In this document: positions 1-9,008 of the stretch, piece after piece
Layout: each line of letters starts with the position of its first letter
Numbering within the stretch: the first letter of the stretch is position 1
Source of the DNA: Fibrobacter sp. UWB2
GTDB taxonomy: Bacteria > Fibrobacterota > Fibrobacteria > Fibrobacterales > Fibrobacteraceae
Direction of reading: 5' to 3'
Assembly (NCBI RefSeq): GCF_002210425.1
Contig: NZ_MWQK01000006.1
Coordinates: forward strand, 62,001 to 126,000
Length of the DNA stretch: 64,000 bases
The notes under the pieces: generated by a model
The model's database searches: none
The model's input: only the letters and a program-made list of their open reading frames with translations
What the model was told of the DNA's origin: nothing
Position numbers and translations under genes: made by a program

Positions 1-492
1 GATACGACGAAGCTTGTGTCTACAAAGGAAAAATTCCGTCGCTTTTACCTTGAAAAGGCTGTAGTTCCTGACTTTTACAAGCAAAAGGCCTTGGCTTTTA
101 TCGATACGGTTCCCGATACTCCGTATTGTCTTCATGGCGATTTGCAAATCAGCAATGTCATTACCGATGGAGCGCGAACGCTCTGGATTGATATGGGTGA
201 TTTCGGCTACGGTGACCCTGGTTGGGATTTGGGTATGTTGTGGAGCATGACGCACAGAATGGATGAGCAAAAGGCGGATCTTGTTTTCCACATGAATAAA
301 GAAGCGCTTTTGGCTCATTGGAACATTTTCTTCCCTGCTTATTTGGGAACGACAGACCCGCAGAAAATCGCGGAAGCCACGAAACGGATTTTGCCGTTTG
401 CAGCAGTCAAGATTCCTTATATGTTCTATATCGCAAAGCATTTCACTTTGCCGGATGAAGCCTACCCGTATATCGCCAAACTGTTTGGATAA
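1..492 (+). CDS. Phosphotransferase of the APH/choline-kinase fold, C-terminal part (cut by window edge)
   Basis: The frame is open to the left edge, so this is the last 163 residues of a longer protein; the GTG at 16 is probably internal. The catalytic loop is visible as HGDLQISN (HxDxxxxN) and is followed by a metal-binding segment with WIDMGDFGYGDP and WDLG, as in the APH phosphotransferase superfamily. It resembles the lineage-specific Fibrobacter phosphotransferase paralogous family (TIGR02172 as I recall it), whose substrate is unknown. No N-lobe can be seen here. The fold is well supported, the subfamily is an inference from memory, and a role in antibiotic resistance should not be assumed. 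The next gene lies 91 bases downstream and probably has its own promoter. Confidence 0.8.
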   Translation, partial: DTTKLVSTKEKFRRFYLEKAVVPDFYKQKALAFIDTVPDTPYCLHGDLQISNVITDGARTLWIDMGDFGYGDPGWDLGMLWSMTHRMDEQKADLVFHMNKEALLAHWNIFFPAYLGTTDPQKIAEATKRILPFAAVKIPYMFYIAKHFTLPDEAYPYIAKLFG

Positions 493-583
493 AGTTTATT
501 CAATATTTTTGCACGTAATTTGTTTTGAAATACACAACTTTAATAATTGTTTCTATTTTATATAAATAGAACGGAGTTTTGTA

Positions 584-1216
584 ATGGGAATCGAATTTGG
601 AGTGTTGAAACGTGAAGAGCTAAGCGATGCTGTGGAACTTTCGTTTCGGGCCTATGAATACTATGAGTATTTTTTTAATTTTTTCCCGGATTTGGGCTTG
701 AGGCATAAGGTGATACGGTCCGTTTTGTACGGAACGTGGCGTGCGGTTATGCAAAAGTCCCATTTCTTGACGGTAAAAATTGACGGGAAAATTGTAGGCT
801 TGGCAGTGCTCGAAGATCCGCATTACAAGAAACCGTCGGATTTACAGTTCCTACTTCATGGCTGGTGGAATGTCTATTTTAGCGCAGGCATAAAACGTGT
901 GAATGCTTGGGTTAATATGGATGAAACAGCAGGGACTCCATGTCATGATTACCAGCACAATGGCGAAAATATTTGGTATTGCAGTTCGTTGACAGTGGAC
1001 CCGCCATATCAAGGAAAGGGTGTTGGTACACAGCTTGTTGCGTTTATGGAAGAATACATTCGTGAACATGGAGGTAAGCAACTGACTTTGTTCACAAACT
1101 CAGAGAAAAATCTTGCGTTCTATAAGAAGAATAATTTTGAGGTTTTTGATGAACGCGATATTGCTGTCCGAGATGGCTTGAAAATGAGAAGCTGGAGCGT
1201 TAAAAAATCGCTTTAG
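584..1216 (+). CDS. GNAT family N-acetyltransferase
   Basis: This 210-residue protein carries a GNAT domain in its C-terminal half. The acetyl-CoA pyrophosphate loop is the segment around residues 138-148 (VDPPYQGKGVGTQL, the Q/RxxGxG/A motif), followed by the helix LVAFMEEY and the terminal motif LFTNSEKNLAFYKKNNFEVF, where Asn and Tyr sit as in active GNATs. The N-terminal half is the variable substrate arm. No signal peptide or membrane segment is seen, so it should act in the cytoplasm. The ATG at 584 is preceded by GGAG at a suitable distance, and TATAAA at 561-566 could be its -10 element. The substrate cannot be told from sequence. Confidence 0.85.
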   Translation: MGIEFGVLKREELSDAVELSFRAYEYYEYFFNFFPDLGLRHKVIRSVLYGTWRAVMQKSHFLTVKIDGKIVGLAVLEDPHYKKPSDLQFLLHGWWNVYFSAGIKRVNAWVNMDETAGTPCHDYQHNGENIWYCSSLTVDPPYQGKGVGTQLVAFMEEYIREHGGKQLTLFTNSEKNLAFYKKNNFEVFDERDIAVRDGLKMRSWSVKKSL

Positions 1217-1231
1217 CGCTATCATGAAAAA

Positions 1232-3217
1232 TTAATCTTTGCCAGCTCCGTAGACTACGGGGCCTTCTTCGTCATCATCATCGTCGCCATGCTCGGCGAG
1301 GTAAGCCTGGTATTCTTCGTCTGTCATTCCGCCTTCTTCATCTTCGGGCATGAAGGATTTGCGCTCGGACTTTTTCGCAGGCTTGTTTTCTGTTTGCTTT
1401 TCCAGATTCGTCGGAGATGCCGTGGACTTTGATTCTTCTTTGCGGCTTGCGCGAGCGCTGCGGTTCAAGTAGGCGATGTATTCCTCGTCTGTCATTTCGT
1501 TGCCGAAACTGTAAGAGGAATAACGGTCTTCTTCTGGTTCGGCCGAACCGTAAGAGGACGTGCTGCGCGAATCCGCGGAGATCGGCTGCGTGGCGCTTGT
1601 TTGTGCCTGCGTTGAGCTTGTAGTTGATTGCGCGGATGTTGCAGCGGATTGTGCGTTGTTAGACTGCGCGGAACTTGCGTTGTTGTAGAATGCTTGGGCC
1701 TTTTGCATAAAGGCGGCAAACTCTTCATCGCTCATCTGCTGGACAGACTGCTCGTTCAAACCTTGGAATGAACTTTCTGCACTGGAATCGTCCGAACTTT
1801 CGGTGGTCTCTTCCGTTACGGATTCTGCTTCACCGGATTCAATTTCATCTTCATCAAGATTTTCTTCTTCAAGTTCTTCGACGAGTTCATCTACCGGTTC
1901 GAATGTGTGGGCGCGTTCTTCGGAATCGTCATCGTCGTTAGCGCCGAATTCAGGAATTGAACTCTTGCTAAGTACTGGAGCTTCGTCCTCGCTAGCGGAC
2001 ATTTCTGCACTTTCCAAAGTTGCGGACTGCGCGGCTTCTTGAGCCGAAACTGCTTCCGTATTTTCGACCGGGGCCGCAGCGTTGTCATTTGCAGTAGCGG
2101 CATTTTGGCTCGGTGCGGTTTCTGCGTTTTCTGGAGTTGTGGGCTGTTGGGCGGTGTCTCCAGCGGGTGCGCTTGCTGCCTGCTGTGCACCTTCGGCGGC
2201 GTCCGCTTCCGCAATCATATCGGCAAACGGATTGTCCTGCACTTCGGAAATATCTTCGCGACCTTCGAGCATGGCATTGAGGTCTTCGTCCGTAACGTTC
2301 CTGCCACGCTCCGTCCAAAGGACGGCTTCGCGCATCGTAGCGGCAAGGTCGCCCACGCTCTTTTCCTTGGAACGCGCGATTGCCTGGCTGCGGATTGTTT
2401 CCACAAGCCCTGCCTTGACTTCGGGATCCTTGCTGAAGAACACGGTCTCGTGCGCCATTTCGTCGGCGTACTCGGGATTGTTCTTCTTGCGGTAAATCCA
2501 AATCGGTCCGAAAAGCTCACTCTGACGGAAAACGATATCGTCCGTCTTGATCATTTCGAGCATAGCCATGAACGTCACCGCCGCGACAATCGGGTGTGAA
2601 TCGTTATCGAGCAAGTCTTCAAAAAGCGCACGTCCATGCACATTCAAGAAGTTGTTGATGGCCTGCTGACGGTCCTGAATGGTCACGTAGTCCAATTCAA
2701 TATGGTGGATCGTCTCGGAAATCTTTGTCTTTAAGCTCTTTTGGTAAGCGCGGAAAAGCTGCCAGATGTTTGCATCGGCGAGCGTGTCGTCGTCGCTCTG
2801 CGTCTTTTCGAGGCGTCCACGGGAGTACGTTCCGAAGTTCTTCGCTTCCATTTCCTGGAGGCCACTGGCGACCTGCTTGAAACGCTGGTATTCCAACATT
2901 TCCTTCATGAGCTTTTCGCGGTCTTCGTTGTATTCCTCTTCCATCTCCGGATCGCGTTCTTCGGCCGGGAGCAACTCCTGCACCTTGAGCGCCATCAAGC
3001 GGCTTGCCATAAACAAGAAGTCGCCTGCCTTGGAAAGGTCTGTTTCGGAATATTCGTTCACCCACTTGAGAAAGTCGTCTGCGATTTCTGCAATGGGGAT
3101 CTGGTCCAGCGTCATTTCCTTTTTCTGAACGAGATAGACAAGCAAATCCATCGGCCCGTTAAACGAACCGATTTTTACTTCGTAGTCTTCTTGCTCAAGA
3201 ACTTCGGAATCAACCAT
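1232..3217 (-). CDS. scpA: Segregation and condensation protein A with a very long acidic C-terminal extension
   Basis: The first roughly 250 residues match ScpA, the kleisin that bridges SMC heads with ScpB in the bacterial condensin complex: the N-terminal segment KIGSFNGPMDLLVYLVQKK is diagnostic, followed by the helical region with ASRLMALKVQELLP. Family members usually have about 230-300 residues, while this one has 661. The extra 400 or so residues are low-complexity, rich in Glu, Asp, Ser, Ala, Thr and Gln. They contain three copies of a short motif M-[ST]-D-E-E-[FY]-x-A-[FY]-[LM] near residues 495, 575 and 631. No scpB is adjacent. The ATG at 3217 has no clear Shine-Dalgarno, but the conserved N terminus starts only about 14 residues later, so the start is probably right. 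The tail's role is unknown. Confidence 0.88.
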   Translation of the reverse strand: MVDSEVLEQEDYEVKIGSFNGPMDLLVYLVQKKEMTLDQIPIAEIADDFLKWVNEYSETDLSKAGDFLFMASRLMALKVQELLPAEERDPEMEEEYNEDREKLMKEMLEYQRFKQVASGLQEMEAKNFGTYSRGRLEKTQSDDDTLADANIWQLFRAYQKSLKTKISETIHHIELDYVTIQDRQQAINNFLNVHGRALFEDLLDNDSHPIVAAVTFMAMLEMIKTDDIVFRQSELFGPIWIYRKKNNPEYADEMAHETVFFSKDPEVKAGLVETIRSQAIARSKEKSVGDLAATMREAVLWTERGRNVTDEDLNAMLEGREDISEVQDNPFADMIAEADAAEGAQQAASAPAGDTAQQPTTPENAETAPSQNAATANDNAAAPVENTEAVSAQEAAQSATLESAEMSASEDEAPVLSKSSIPEFGANDDDDSEERAHTFEPVDELVEELEEENLDEDEIESGEAESVTEETTESSDDSSAESSFQGLNEQSVQQMSDEEFAAFMQKAQAFYNNASSAQSNNAQSAATSAQSTTSSTQAQTSATQPISADSRSTSSYGSAEPEEDRYSSYSFGNEMTDEEYIAYLNRSARASRKEESKSTASPTNLEKQTENKPAKKSERKSFMPEDEEGGMTDEEYQAYLAEHGDDDDDEEGPVVYGAGKD

Positions 3218-3240
3218 TGTGTGGTAAATGTAGTAATTGA

Positions 3241-3411
3241 ACGCGAGTTACTAGTTCTAAGTTCCTAGTTACTAGGGCGACTGCGTCGCAGTTAACAGTT
3301 CAAAGTTATCAGTTACTGAGATTGCTTTGCAACAATTTCAAGTTTGGAGTTGCTAGACATTTATTCTCTAGTAACTAATAACTAGTATCTAGTAACTGCG
3401 GCTTCGCCGCA
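3241..3411. repeat. Intergenic modular repeat: GC-rich mini-hairpins joined to AGTTACTAG-type words
   Basis: The spacer between glmS and scpA (both minus strand) is made of small modules. GCGGC-ttc-GCCGC at 3398-3410 touches the glmS stop codon and is followed, on the minus strand, by AGTTACTAG words. A second hairpin, GCGAC-tgc-GTCGC, lies near 3271-3283, also followed by AGTTA words. The same architecture recurs after the leucine-rich-repeat gene (10373-10415). Nothing here looks coding. Confidence 0.6.
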
Positions 3412-5241
3412 CTATTCCACCGTCACGCTCTTGGCGAGGTTTCTTGGCTGGTCCACGTCGTTTCCGCGCAACACGGCGATGTGGTAGGCGAGCAACTGGA
3501 GCGGGATGCAGGTGAGAATCGGCATGAGCATCGGGCGAGTCTTCGGGACCGTGATGATATGGTCGGCGATTTCGTCGAGCGGGTGGCAGTCTTCCGTCGT
3601 GACGGCGATGACCTTGCCGCCGCGAGCCTTGATTTCGCGGATGTTGCTGATGATCTTGTCGAAGAGCGAATCCTTCGGGGCAATGACCACGACCGGCATG
3701 TTTTCGTCGATGAGGGCAATCGGACCGTGCTTCATTTCTGCAGCGGGGTAGCCTTCAGCGTGGATGTAGCTGATTTCCTTGAGCTTCAAAGCACCTTCCA
3801 TGGCGACCGGGTAGCAGAAGTGGCGACCGAGGTACAAGAAGTTGTTTGCCTTGCAGAGCGTCTTGGCAATTTCGGCGATGCTGTCGGAGAGCTTGAGCGT
3901 TTCCGTCACGAGGTCCGGAAGTTCCAAGAGGTCCTTCACGATGTCGGCGCCAGTTTCAAAGCTGAGTCTGCGCTGGCGGCCGAGCAAGAGGGCGATCATG
4001 GCGAGCACGGTCACCTGGCTTGTGAATGCCTTGGTGCTGGCCACGCCGATTTCCGGACCGGCGTGCAAGTAGACGCCGCCATCGCTTGTACGTGCAATTG
4101 TAGAGCCGACACCGTTACAGATGGCGAGTGCGGTCGCGCCTTTCTGCTGGGCTTCGCGGAGAGCGGCGAGCGTATCTGCCGTTTCACCAGACTGGCTGAT
4201 GGCAATCACGAGAGTGCCCGGCTTGATAATCGGGTTTCTGTAGCGGAATTCCGAAGCGTATTCGACTTCGACCGGAACGCCAGCCAAGTCTTCGATCATG
4301 TATTCACCGACCATGCCTGCATAGTAGCTCGTGCCGCAGGCGGTGATGATGATGCGGTTGATGTTACGGAGTTCCTTGATGTTCGTGTCGAGGCCGGCGA
4401 GCTTGGCGTTACCTTCGGCGGTGAGCAAACGGCCGCGCATAGTATTGCGGAGCACTTCGGGCTGTTCGAAAATTTCCTTGAGCATGAAGTGCGGGAATCC
4501 GCCCTTGGCGACTGCGTCGGCGTCAAATTCCACGTCCTGGACTTCGCGCTGCACTTCGTGGCTGCTCATGTTCACGATGGAATAGCCGCCGTCCTTGATT
4601 TGGACAACGTCATTGTCATCGAGGTAAACAACTTTTTGCGTGTGGTTGATGATGGCGGAAACGTCACTCGCGAGGTAGAAATCGCCATCGTTTCCGATAC
4701 CCAAAATGAGCGGACTTCCGCGGCGGGCGCCAATCAAGACGTTCGGTTCGTCACTGCAGACAACGCCAAGGCCAAAAGTACCTTCAATCTGCTTGAGAGC
4801 CTTGAGTACGGCGGACTTGAGGTCGCCATTGTAATAGCGGGCAATCAGGTGGGCTACGACTTCAGTATCGGTTTCAGACTTGAATTCGATGCCTTCAGAG
4901 ATGAGCTTAGCCTTGAGGCTTGCATAGTTTTCGATGATGCCGTTGTGGACTATCGAAATCTTTCCATCATAGCTTGTGTGCGGGTGTGCGTTTGTTTCGG
5001 TGGGGGCACCATGGGTGGCCCAACGCGTGTGGGCGATACCGACAGAACCCTTGAGCGGAGTATTCTTGAGTTTGTCTTCGAGAGCCTTGATTTTACCGGA
5101 GGCACGGACGACTTTTATCTGGTTATTGTCGATAACGGCTACACCTGAGCTATCGTAGCCACGGTATTCCATTTTCTTGAGACCTTCGACGAGGACGGGT
5201 AATGCTTCACCTTTGCCGTTATATCCAATAATTCCGCACAT
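3412..5241 (-). CDS. glmS: Glutamine--fructose-6-phosphate aminotransferase (isomerizing)
   Basis: GlmS converts fructose 6-phosphate and glutamine to glucosamine 6-phosphate, the first step towards UDP-GlcNAc for peptidoglycan and lipopolysaccharide. The 609-residue length is typical. Cys2 follows the initiator Met (MCGIIGYNG) and is the N-terminal nucleophile of the glutaminase domain, with RWATHG and HNGIIENY as further conserved segments. Two sugar-isomerase (SIS) domains follow, containing CGTSYYAG and SQSGETADT, then the C-terminal signature ending PRNLAKSVTVE. AGGA precedes the ATG at a normal distance. No glmS ribozyme is evident in the 129-base upstream spacer. The gene diverges from the FKBP lipoprotein gene. 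Confidence 0.97.
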   Translation of the reverse strand: MCGIIGYNGKGEALPVLVEGLKKMEYRGYDSSGVAVIDNNQIKVVRASGKIKALEDKLKNTPLKGSVGIAHTRWATHGAPTETNAHPHTSYDGKISIVHNGIIENYASLKAKLISEGIEFKSETDTEVVAHLIARYYNGDLKSAVLKALKQIEGTFGLGVVCSDEPNVLIGARRGSPLILGIGNDGDFYLASDVSAIINHTQKVVYLDDNDVVQIKDGGYSIVNMSSHEVQREVQDVEFDADAVAKGGFPHFMLKEIFEQPEVLRNTMRGRLLTAEGNAKLAGLDTNIKELRNINRIIITACGTSYYAGMVGEYMIEDLAGVPVEVEYASEFRYRNPIIKPGTLVIAISQSGETADTLAALREAQQKGATALAICNGVGSTIARTSDGGVYLHAGPEIGVASTKAFTSQVTVLAMIALLLGRQRRLSFETGADIVKDLLELPDLVTETLKLSDSIAEIAKTLCKANNFLYLGRHFCYPVAMEGALKLKEISYIHAEGYPAAEMKHGPIALIDENMPVVVIAPKDSLFDKIISNIREIKARGGKVIAVTTEDCHPLDEIADHIITVPKTRPMLMPILTCIPLQLLAYHIAVLRGNDVDQPRNLAKSVTVE

Positions 5242-5370
5242 AGTAATCCTGATATTATATATTTCTTGCGGAAAATATACTAAATGTAATGGTAAAAAGA
5301 AAATTATTGTAAGCTTTATGGGGATTGTTTTACTATTTTAAGAACGTCTATTTTTTCATAGAGGATAAAC

Positions 5371-6183
5371 ATGAAGACTAAAATGCTTATTGCAGCTGGC
5401 GCTCTTGCCATGCTTATGACCGGTTGTGAACCGTGCAAAACCGCATCTGCCGAAAAGACTTCGCTTGTGACCGAAAAGGACAAGTACAGCTACGCTCTCG
5501 GTGCTCATTTCGGTAACCAGGCACGCTTCCAGCTCGTGACTCGCGACTCCATCGATCTCGACCTCGACCTCTTCATCCAGGCTTTCAAGGAACGCTACAA
5601 TAGCGATTCTGCAAAGTACTTGATGAACGACTCTGTCATCATGGAAACGCTCAACAAGCTTTCTGCTGACCGCCAGGCCGAAAAGATGAAAAAGGACAGC
5701 CTCGCTGCCGAAAAGAACAAGGCCGAAGGCGAAGCATTCCTCGCTCAGAACAAGACTGCTGAAGGCGTCGTGACTACGCAGAGCGGTCTCCAGTACAAGA
5801 TTATTACCGAAGGTCAGGGGGCAACCCCGACGGACGAAGACAAGGTCAAGGTCCACTACACCGGTACGCTCCTCGATGGCACCAAGTTCGATAGCTCTGT
5901 CGATCGTGGCCAGCCGCTCGAATTCCCGGTCACTGCCGTTATCGCAGGTTGGACTGAAATGCTCAAGCTCATGAAGGTTGGCGAAAAGGTCACCGCATGG
6001 ATCCCGAGCGACCTCGCTTACGGTCCGCGTGGCAACCGTGCTATCCCGGGCAACTCTGTCCTCAAGTTCGAAATGGAACTTTTGGAAGTGATTCCGCCTG
6101 CAAAGCCGGTCGAAGAACAGAAGCCTGCTGCAAAGCCGGCCAAGCCTGCTAAGGCTGCCAAGAAGGCTGCTGCTCAGCAGTAA
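5371..6183 (+). CDS. FKBP-type peptidyl-prolyl cis-trans isomerase, lipoprotein
   Basis: This 270-residue protein begins with a lipoprotein signal peptide ending in the lipobox MTGC near residues 16-19, so it should be anchored in the envelope. Residues about 30-125 form the helical FKBP-N dimerisation region as in Mip/FkpA proteins. Residues about 130-248 are the FKBP domain, with VKVHYTGTLLDGTKFDSS, a Trp-containing active-site segment (VIAGWTEML) and AYGPRG. The tail is rich in Lys, Ala and Pro, perhaps binding acidic envelope polymers. Its expected role is periplasmic or outer-membrane protein folding. Start: ATG at 5371 with AGAGGA upstream. A strong terminator follows at 6209. Confidence 0.93.
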   Translation: MKTKMLIAAGALAMLMTGCEPCKTASAEKTSLVTEKDKYSYALGAHFGNQARFQLVTRDSIDLDLDLFIQAFKERYNSDSAKYLMNDSVIMETLNKLSADRQAEKMKKDSLAAEKNKAEGEAFLAQNKTAEGVVTTQSGLQYKIITEGQGATPTDEDKVKVHYTGTLLDGTKFDSSVDRGQPLEFPVTAVIAGWTEMLKLMKVGEKVTAWIPSDLAYGPRGNRAIPGNSVLKFEMELLEVIPPAKPVEEQKPAAKPAKPAKAAKKAAAQQ

Positions 6184-6208
6184 TCTTAAGCAATCCGCTT
6201 AATTTTAG

Positions 6209-6242
6209 ATACCTCGCGCCCACCCGCGCGGGGTATTTTTTA
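6209..6242 (+). terminator. Rho-independent terminator after the FKBP gene
   Basis: Stem ATACC plus CGCGC pairs with GCGCG plus GGTAT (one bulge) around a short C/A loop, followed directly by a run of T. It lies 25 bases after the FKBP stop codon. Confidence 0.85.
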
Positions 6243-6275
6243 TCTTTGCTTTTGAAATTTTAAGAGCGGGTGCTT

Positions 6276-7583
6276 ATGTCTAGAATCTTCTTTTTGTTGT
6301 GCGTTATTGCTATTGCACTTACCGGATGTAACGAACAGAAAAAAATCGATGCGCTGACGCAAGAAAATGCAAGGCTTGTCGCTGCGGCCGATTCCTTGAA
6401 GATTCTCATAGCAAAAGCTCAGGGCGAAACCTCGAAGTGGCTCGTGAAAAACGATACCGTTCGTGCGGGAGACGGCCTTTTCCAGGTGCTTTACCGCATG
6501 AACATCAACGAAAAGGAACGCGGCAAGATTGTGCTTGCCTTGCAGGACTCCGTTGAACTTGCAGCGCTTCGCGTGGGGCAAGTGTTCTATGCCGCTCTCG
6601 ATACCGCAGGCGAAGTCCAGCGTTTCCGCTTTGCGCCGAACCCGGCAACGGTCCACATGTTGAGCAAGGTCGATTCCGGTTTTGCCTATAGCCGTATCGA
6701 CAAACCTGTAACGATCCGTCAGTCCGTTTTCGAAGGCGCCCTGGAAAACGGGAGCACGCTGAGCGGCATCTTGCACAAGGTCGGCATTCCTGGCCGCATG
6801 GTGGGAGTCGTGAGCGCCGTTTTGCAGTGCAAGGTCTCTTTCCAGCTTGCACGCCCGGGTGACAAGTTCCGCATTTTGCTCGAAGAAAAGTTCTATCAGG
6901 ATTCCATCTGGATTAGCGGCAAGGTGCTTTACGCTGAATTTAACGGTTACACGGTTGGTCATCATGAAGCTTTCCGCTACGAAGACCCGGATCCGAAGAG
7001 TACGTTTAATGCCCACTACACTGAAAAGGGCGAGGCTCTCATTTTCGAAGGTCTCCGCTACCCGCTCGACCGTTTGCATATCACAAGCCCCTATGGTGCG
7101 CGCATCCACCCGATTACGGGCCGTCGCACGGTGCATCACGGTATCGACTACGGTAGCCCCAAGGGTTCTCCGGTCTATGCGGTTGCTGCTGGTGTCGTGA
7201 CGGTTTCGGGTTACGATGACTTGAGCGGTAACAAGATTGCGATTCGCCACAGGGACAATACCGAAAGCTGGTACATGCACCTCTCCGTGCGTGGCGTGAA
7301 CGTCGGTGCGAAGGTTGCTCCGCGTCAAGTTATCGGTAAGGTGGGTTCTACTGGCCGCAGCACGGGCCCGCATTTGCATTTAGGCTTCAAGGATAATCGT
7401 GGCAACTGGATGAACCCGGCCAAGAAGACTATGATTGCTACGCCGAAGCTCGAAGGCAATCGTATGGCCCGCCTCAAAAAGCAAGTGGCCGATATCCGCA
7501 AGGAAATTGAACTTACGCTTGCATCGCCGGCCGTCAAGGTCAACGATACGGACGTCATGGTCCGTATGCGCGTGCTGAAGTAA
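6276..7583 (+). CDS. M23 family metallopeptidase, lipoprotein (murein endopeptidase-like)
   Basis: The 435-residue product has a lipoprotein signal with lipobox LTGC near residue 15, then a short coiled-coil-like stretch (KIDALTQENARLVAAADSL), a middle region resembling the OapA/LysM-adjacent part of MepM-type proteins, and a C-terminal peptidase M23 (LytM) domain. Zinc ligands are visible: HHGIDYG gives the first His and Asp, and GPHLHLGF gives the HxH pair; WYMHL supplies the active-site His. These features predict cleavage of peptidoglycan cross-links in the periplasm. I prefer ATG at 6276 over the GTG two codons upstream because the signal peptide then starts MSRIFF. The gene converges on the S41 gene, with only a short hairpin between them. 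Confidence 0.92.
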   Translation: MSRIFFLLCVIAIALTGCNEQKKIDALTQENARLVAAADSLKILIAKAQGETSKWLVKNDTVRAGDGLFQVLYRMNINEKERGKIVLALQDSVELAALRVGQVFYAALDTAGEVQRFRFAPNPATVHMLSKVDSGFAYSRIDKPVTIRQSVFEGALENGSTLSGILHKVGIPGRMVGVVSAVLQCKVSFQLARPGDKFRILLEEKFYQDSIWISGKVLYAEFNGYTVGHHEAFRYEDPDPKSTFNAHYTEKGEALIFEGLRYPLDRLHITSPYGARIHPITGRRTVHHGIDYGSPKGSPVYAVAAGVVTVSGYDDLSGNKIAIRHRDNTESWYMHLSVRGVNVGAKVAPRQVIGKVGSTGRSTGPHLHLGFKDNRGNWMNPAKKTMIATPKLEGNRMARLKKQVADIRKEIELTLASPAVKVNDTDVMVRMRVLK

Positions 7584-7602
7584 GCGCGGTTTAGCCGCAG
7601 TT
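7584..7602. repeat. Post-stop mini-hairpin module
   Basis: Directly after the M23 stop codon lies GCGG-ttta-CCGC followed by AGTT. This is the same layout as the modules at 3398-3410 and 10403-10415. It may help terminate transcription in this 21-base convergent spacer. Confidence 0.45.
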
Positions 7603-7604
7603 GC

Positions 7605-9008
7605 TTACCAAATAAATCTTCTATACTCTTCAGGTAAAAGGTAGAATCCTGGCATGGTGTCGGGTTCTACAGCTGCTTTGGCAAAATGTCCGGTGTTTAC
7701 GGTTCCGTAGCCGGCGACTCGAATGTAATTTTGATCTTTGGCGAGTGCAAGCGCTTTTTCGAGTGCCAGGTCGTTATCGCTTATCGCAAAATCAGGTGCA
7801 ATGCCGTATTTGTGATAAGTTGTTTTTTGTTTGTCTATAATTTTCATGGATGTGATTGAGACCAACGACATTGACGGGGTGAAGAATCGTGATTGTCCAA
7901 TTCCTTTTCCGTAAGTGGTTGTCCCGATGACCGGATATTTCTTGTTTGTCGTGACGCTTGCAAGCATCAGTTCTGAGCAACTTGCGGTCTTTTCGTTTGC
8001 GAGGAATACAAAATAACGGTCCTTTGCGATTCCGTCGGTCTTGTTGAAGAAATATAATGTATCGATAACCTGTTTTTTATGGATTGTATCGGGGAGCGCC
8101 CTAATGACTCCTATCGCTGTGTCGTTCTTAGAAAGAAACTCTTGCGCCATGGGGATGCAATGGTCCATGTCTCCGCCGCCATTATTGCGCAAGTCAATAA
8201 TGGTAGTTCTGTATTTTTCGGTTTCATGGAGGGCTTCGACAAATTCCGCGTATGTGCCGGAGTCGTTGGATGTATACGCCGTAAATTCCTTTATTTTAAT
8301 GATGGGGATGGAATCCTCGAAGGTCGTTTCTACTGTTGGCGTGAGGTAGGATTCGATTTCGACTGGAATGGTTTGGGTGGTGGAGTCTCGTTTGATTGTG
8401 AAGGTGATGGTGTCGCCTTCGCTTGCGATAGAGAGCCTTTGGAAAACGATGTCATTTGTTATCGGAGTTCCCTCGATTTCCGTAATTTCGTCGCCCGCCT
8501 TAAGCCCTGCTTTGTCTGCAGGGGATTTCTTTATGACTTGCTTGATGACGTACTTTTGTTTAATGACCGTAGAATCCAGCGTGAATCCAGCATCGGTTTT
8601 GGGGTCAGATGTACTCCATGTGCTCATCAGGCCTACAGAACGTGCCGGATCTATGTAATATGTAAATGCGTCATTCATCATGGCGTACATATAGTAGATG
8701 TCGTGATAATCCCAGGGGTACCCGCTTTGAACCAGTAACTTGACTTGCTCTTTATCTAATTTGTCTATGTAGTCCTCGGGCTTGCCTAGGTACAGGTCTT
8801 TATTGATGTAGAGATAATACAACTGTGAGTAGTTGTATAAAAATTCCTTGGTATAGCTAGACGCTTTCAGTTCATTGGCTGAAGTCCCGCTGTCCGAAGA
8901 ACAGGCGGTCGCACCCATGGCAAAACATGCAAGTGAAAAAGCCGAGATGGTGTAAATTAATGAATAGACTTTTCGAAAGCCTTTAGATAAAAGTCTGCAT
9001 CGGCCCAT
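7605..9008 (-). CDS. S41 family (C-terminal processing-like) protease, lipoprotein, distal member of a pair
   Basis: This 467-residue protein has an N-terminal signal segment with a cysteine at ATACSSD (residues about 34-37), suggesting a lipoprotein with a long n-region. A PDZ domain lies around residues 135-210 (KKSPADKAGLKAGDEITEIEG). The S41 catalytic domain follows: the nucleophile is the Ser of TASCSEL and the general base is the Lys of TTYGKG, so it looks active. Its start overlaps the upstream S41 gene by 52 bases. AAGGAG at a good distance before ATG 9008 supports this start and translational coupling. It is clearly related to its upstream neighbour but quite diverged. The substrate is unknown. 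Confidence 0.88.
   Translation of the reverse strand: MGRCRLLSKGFRKVYSLIYTISAFSLACFAMGATACSSDSGTSANELKASSYTKEFLYNYSQLYYLYINKDLYLGKPEDYIDKLDKEQVKLLVQSGYPWDYHDIYYMYAMMNDAFTYYIDPARSVGLMSTWSTSDPKTDAGFTLDSTVIKQKYVIKQVIKKSPADKAGLKAGDEITEIEGTPITNDIVFQRLSIASEGDTITFTIKRDSTTQTIPVEIESYLTPTVETTFEDSIPIIKIKEFTAYTSNDSGTYAEFVEALHETEKYRTTIIDLRNNGGGDMDHCIPMAQEFLSKNDTAIGVIRALPDTIHKKQVIDTLYFFNKTDGIAKDRYFVFLANEKTASCSELMLASVTTNKKYPVIGTTTYGKGIGQSRFFTPSMSLVSITSMKIIDKQKTTYHKYGIAPDFAISDNDLALEKALALAKDQNYIRVAGYGTVNTGHFAKAAVEPDTMPGFYLLPEEYRRFIW

Noticed and set aside
1-492. Aminoglycoside resistance gene
   Set aside because: The fold is shared by many kinases, and the visible part looks like the lineage's own paralogous family; no evidence of drug modification.
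3481-5148. 555-codon open frame antisense to glmS
   Set aside because: Fully contained in a canonical gene with invariant catalytic residues; no independent start signal or family.
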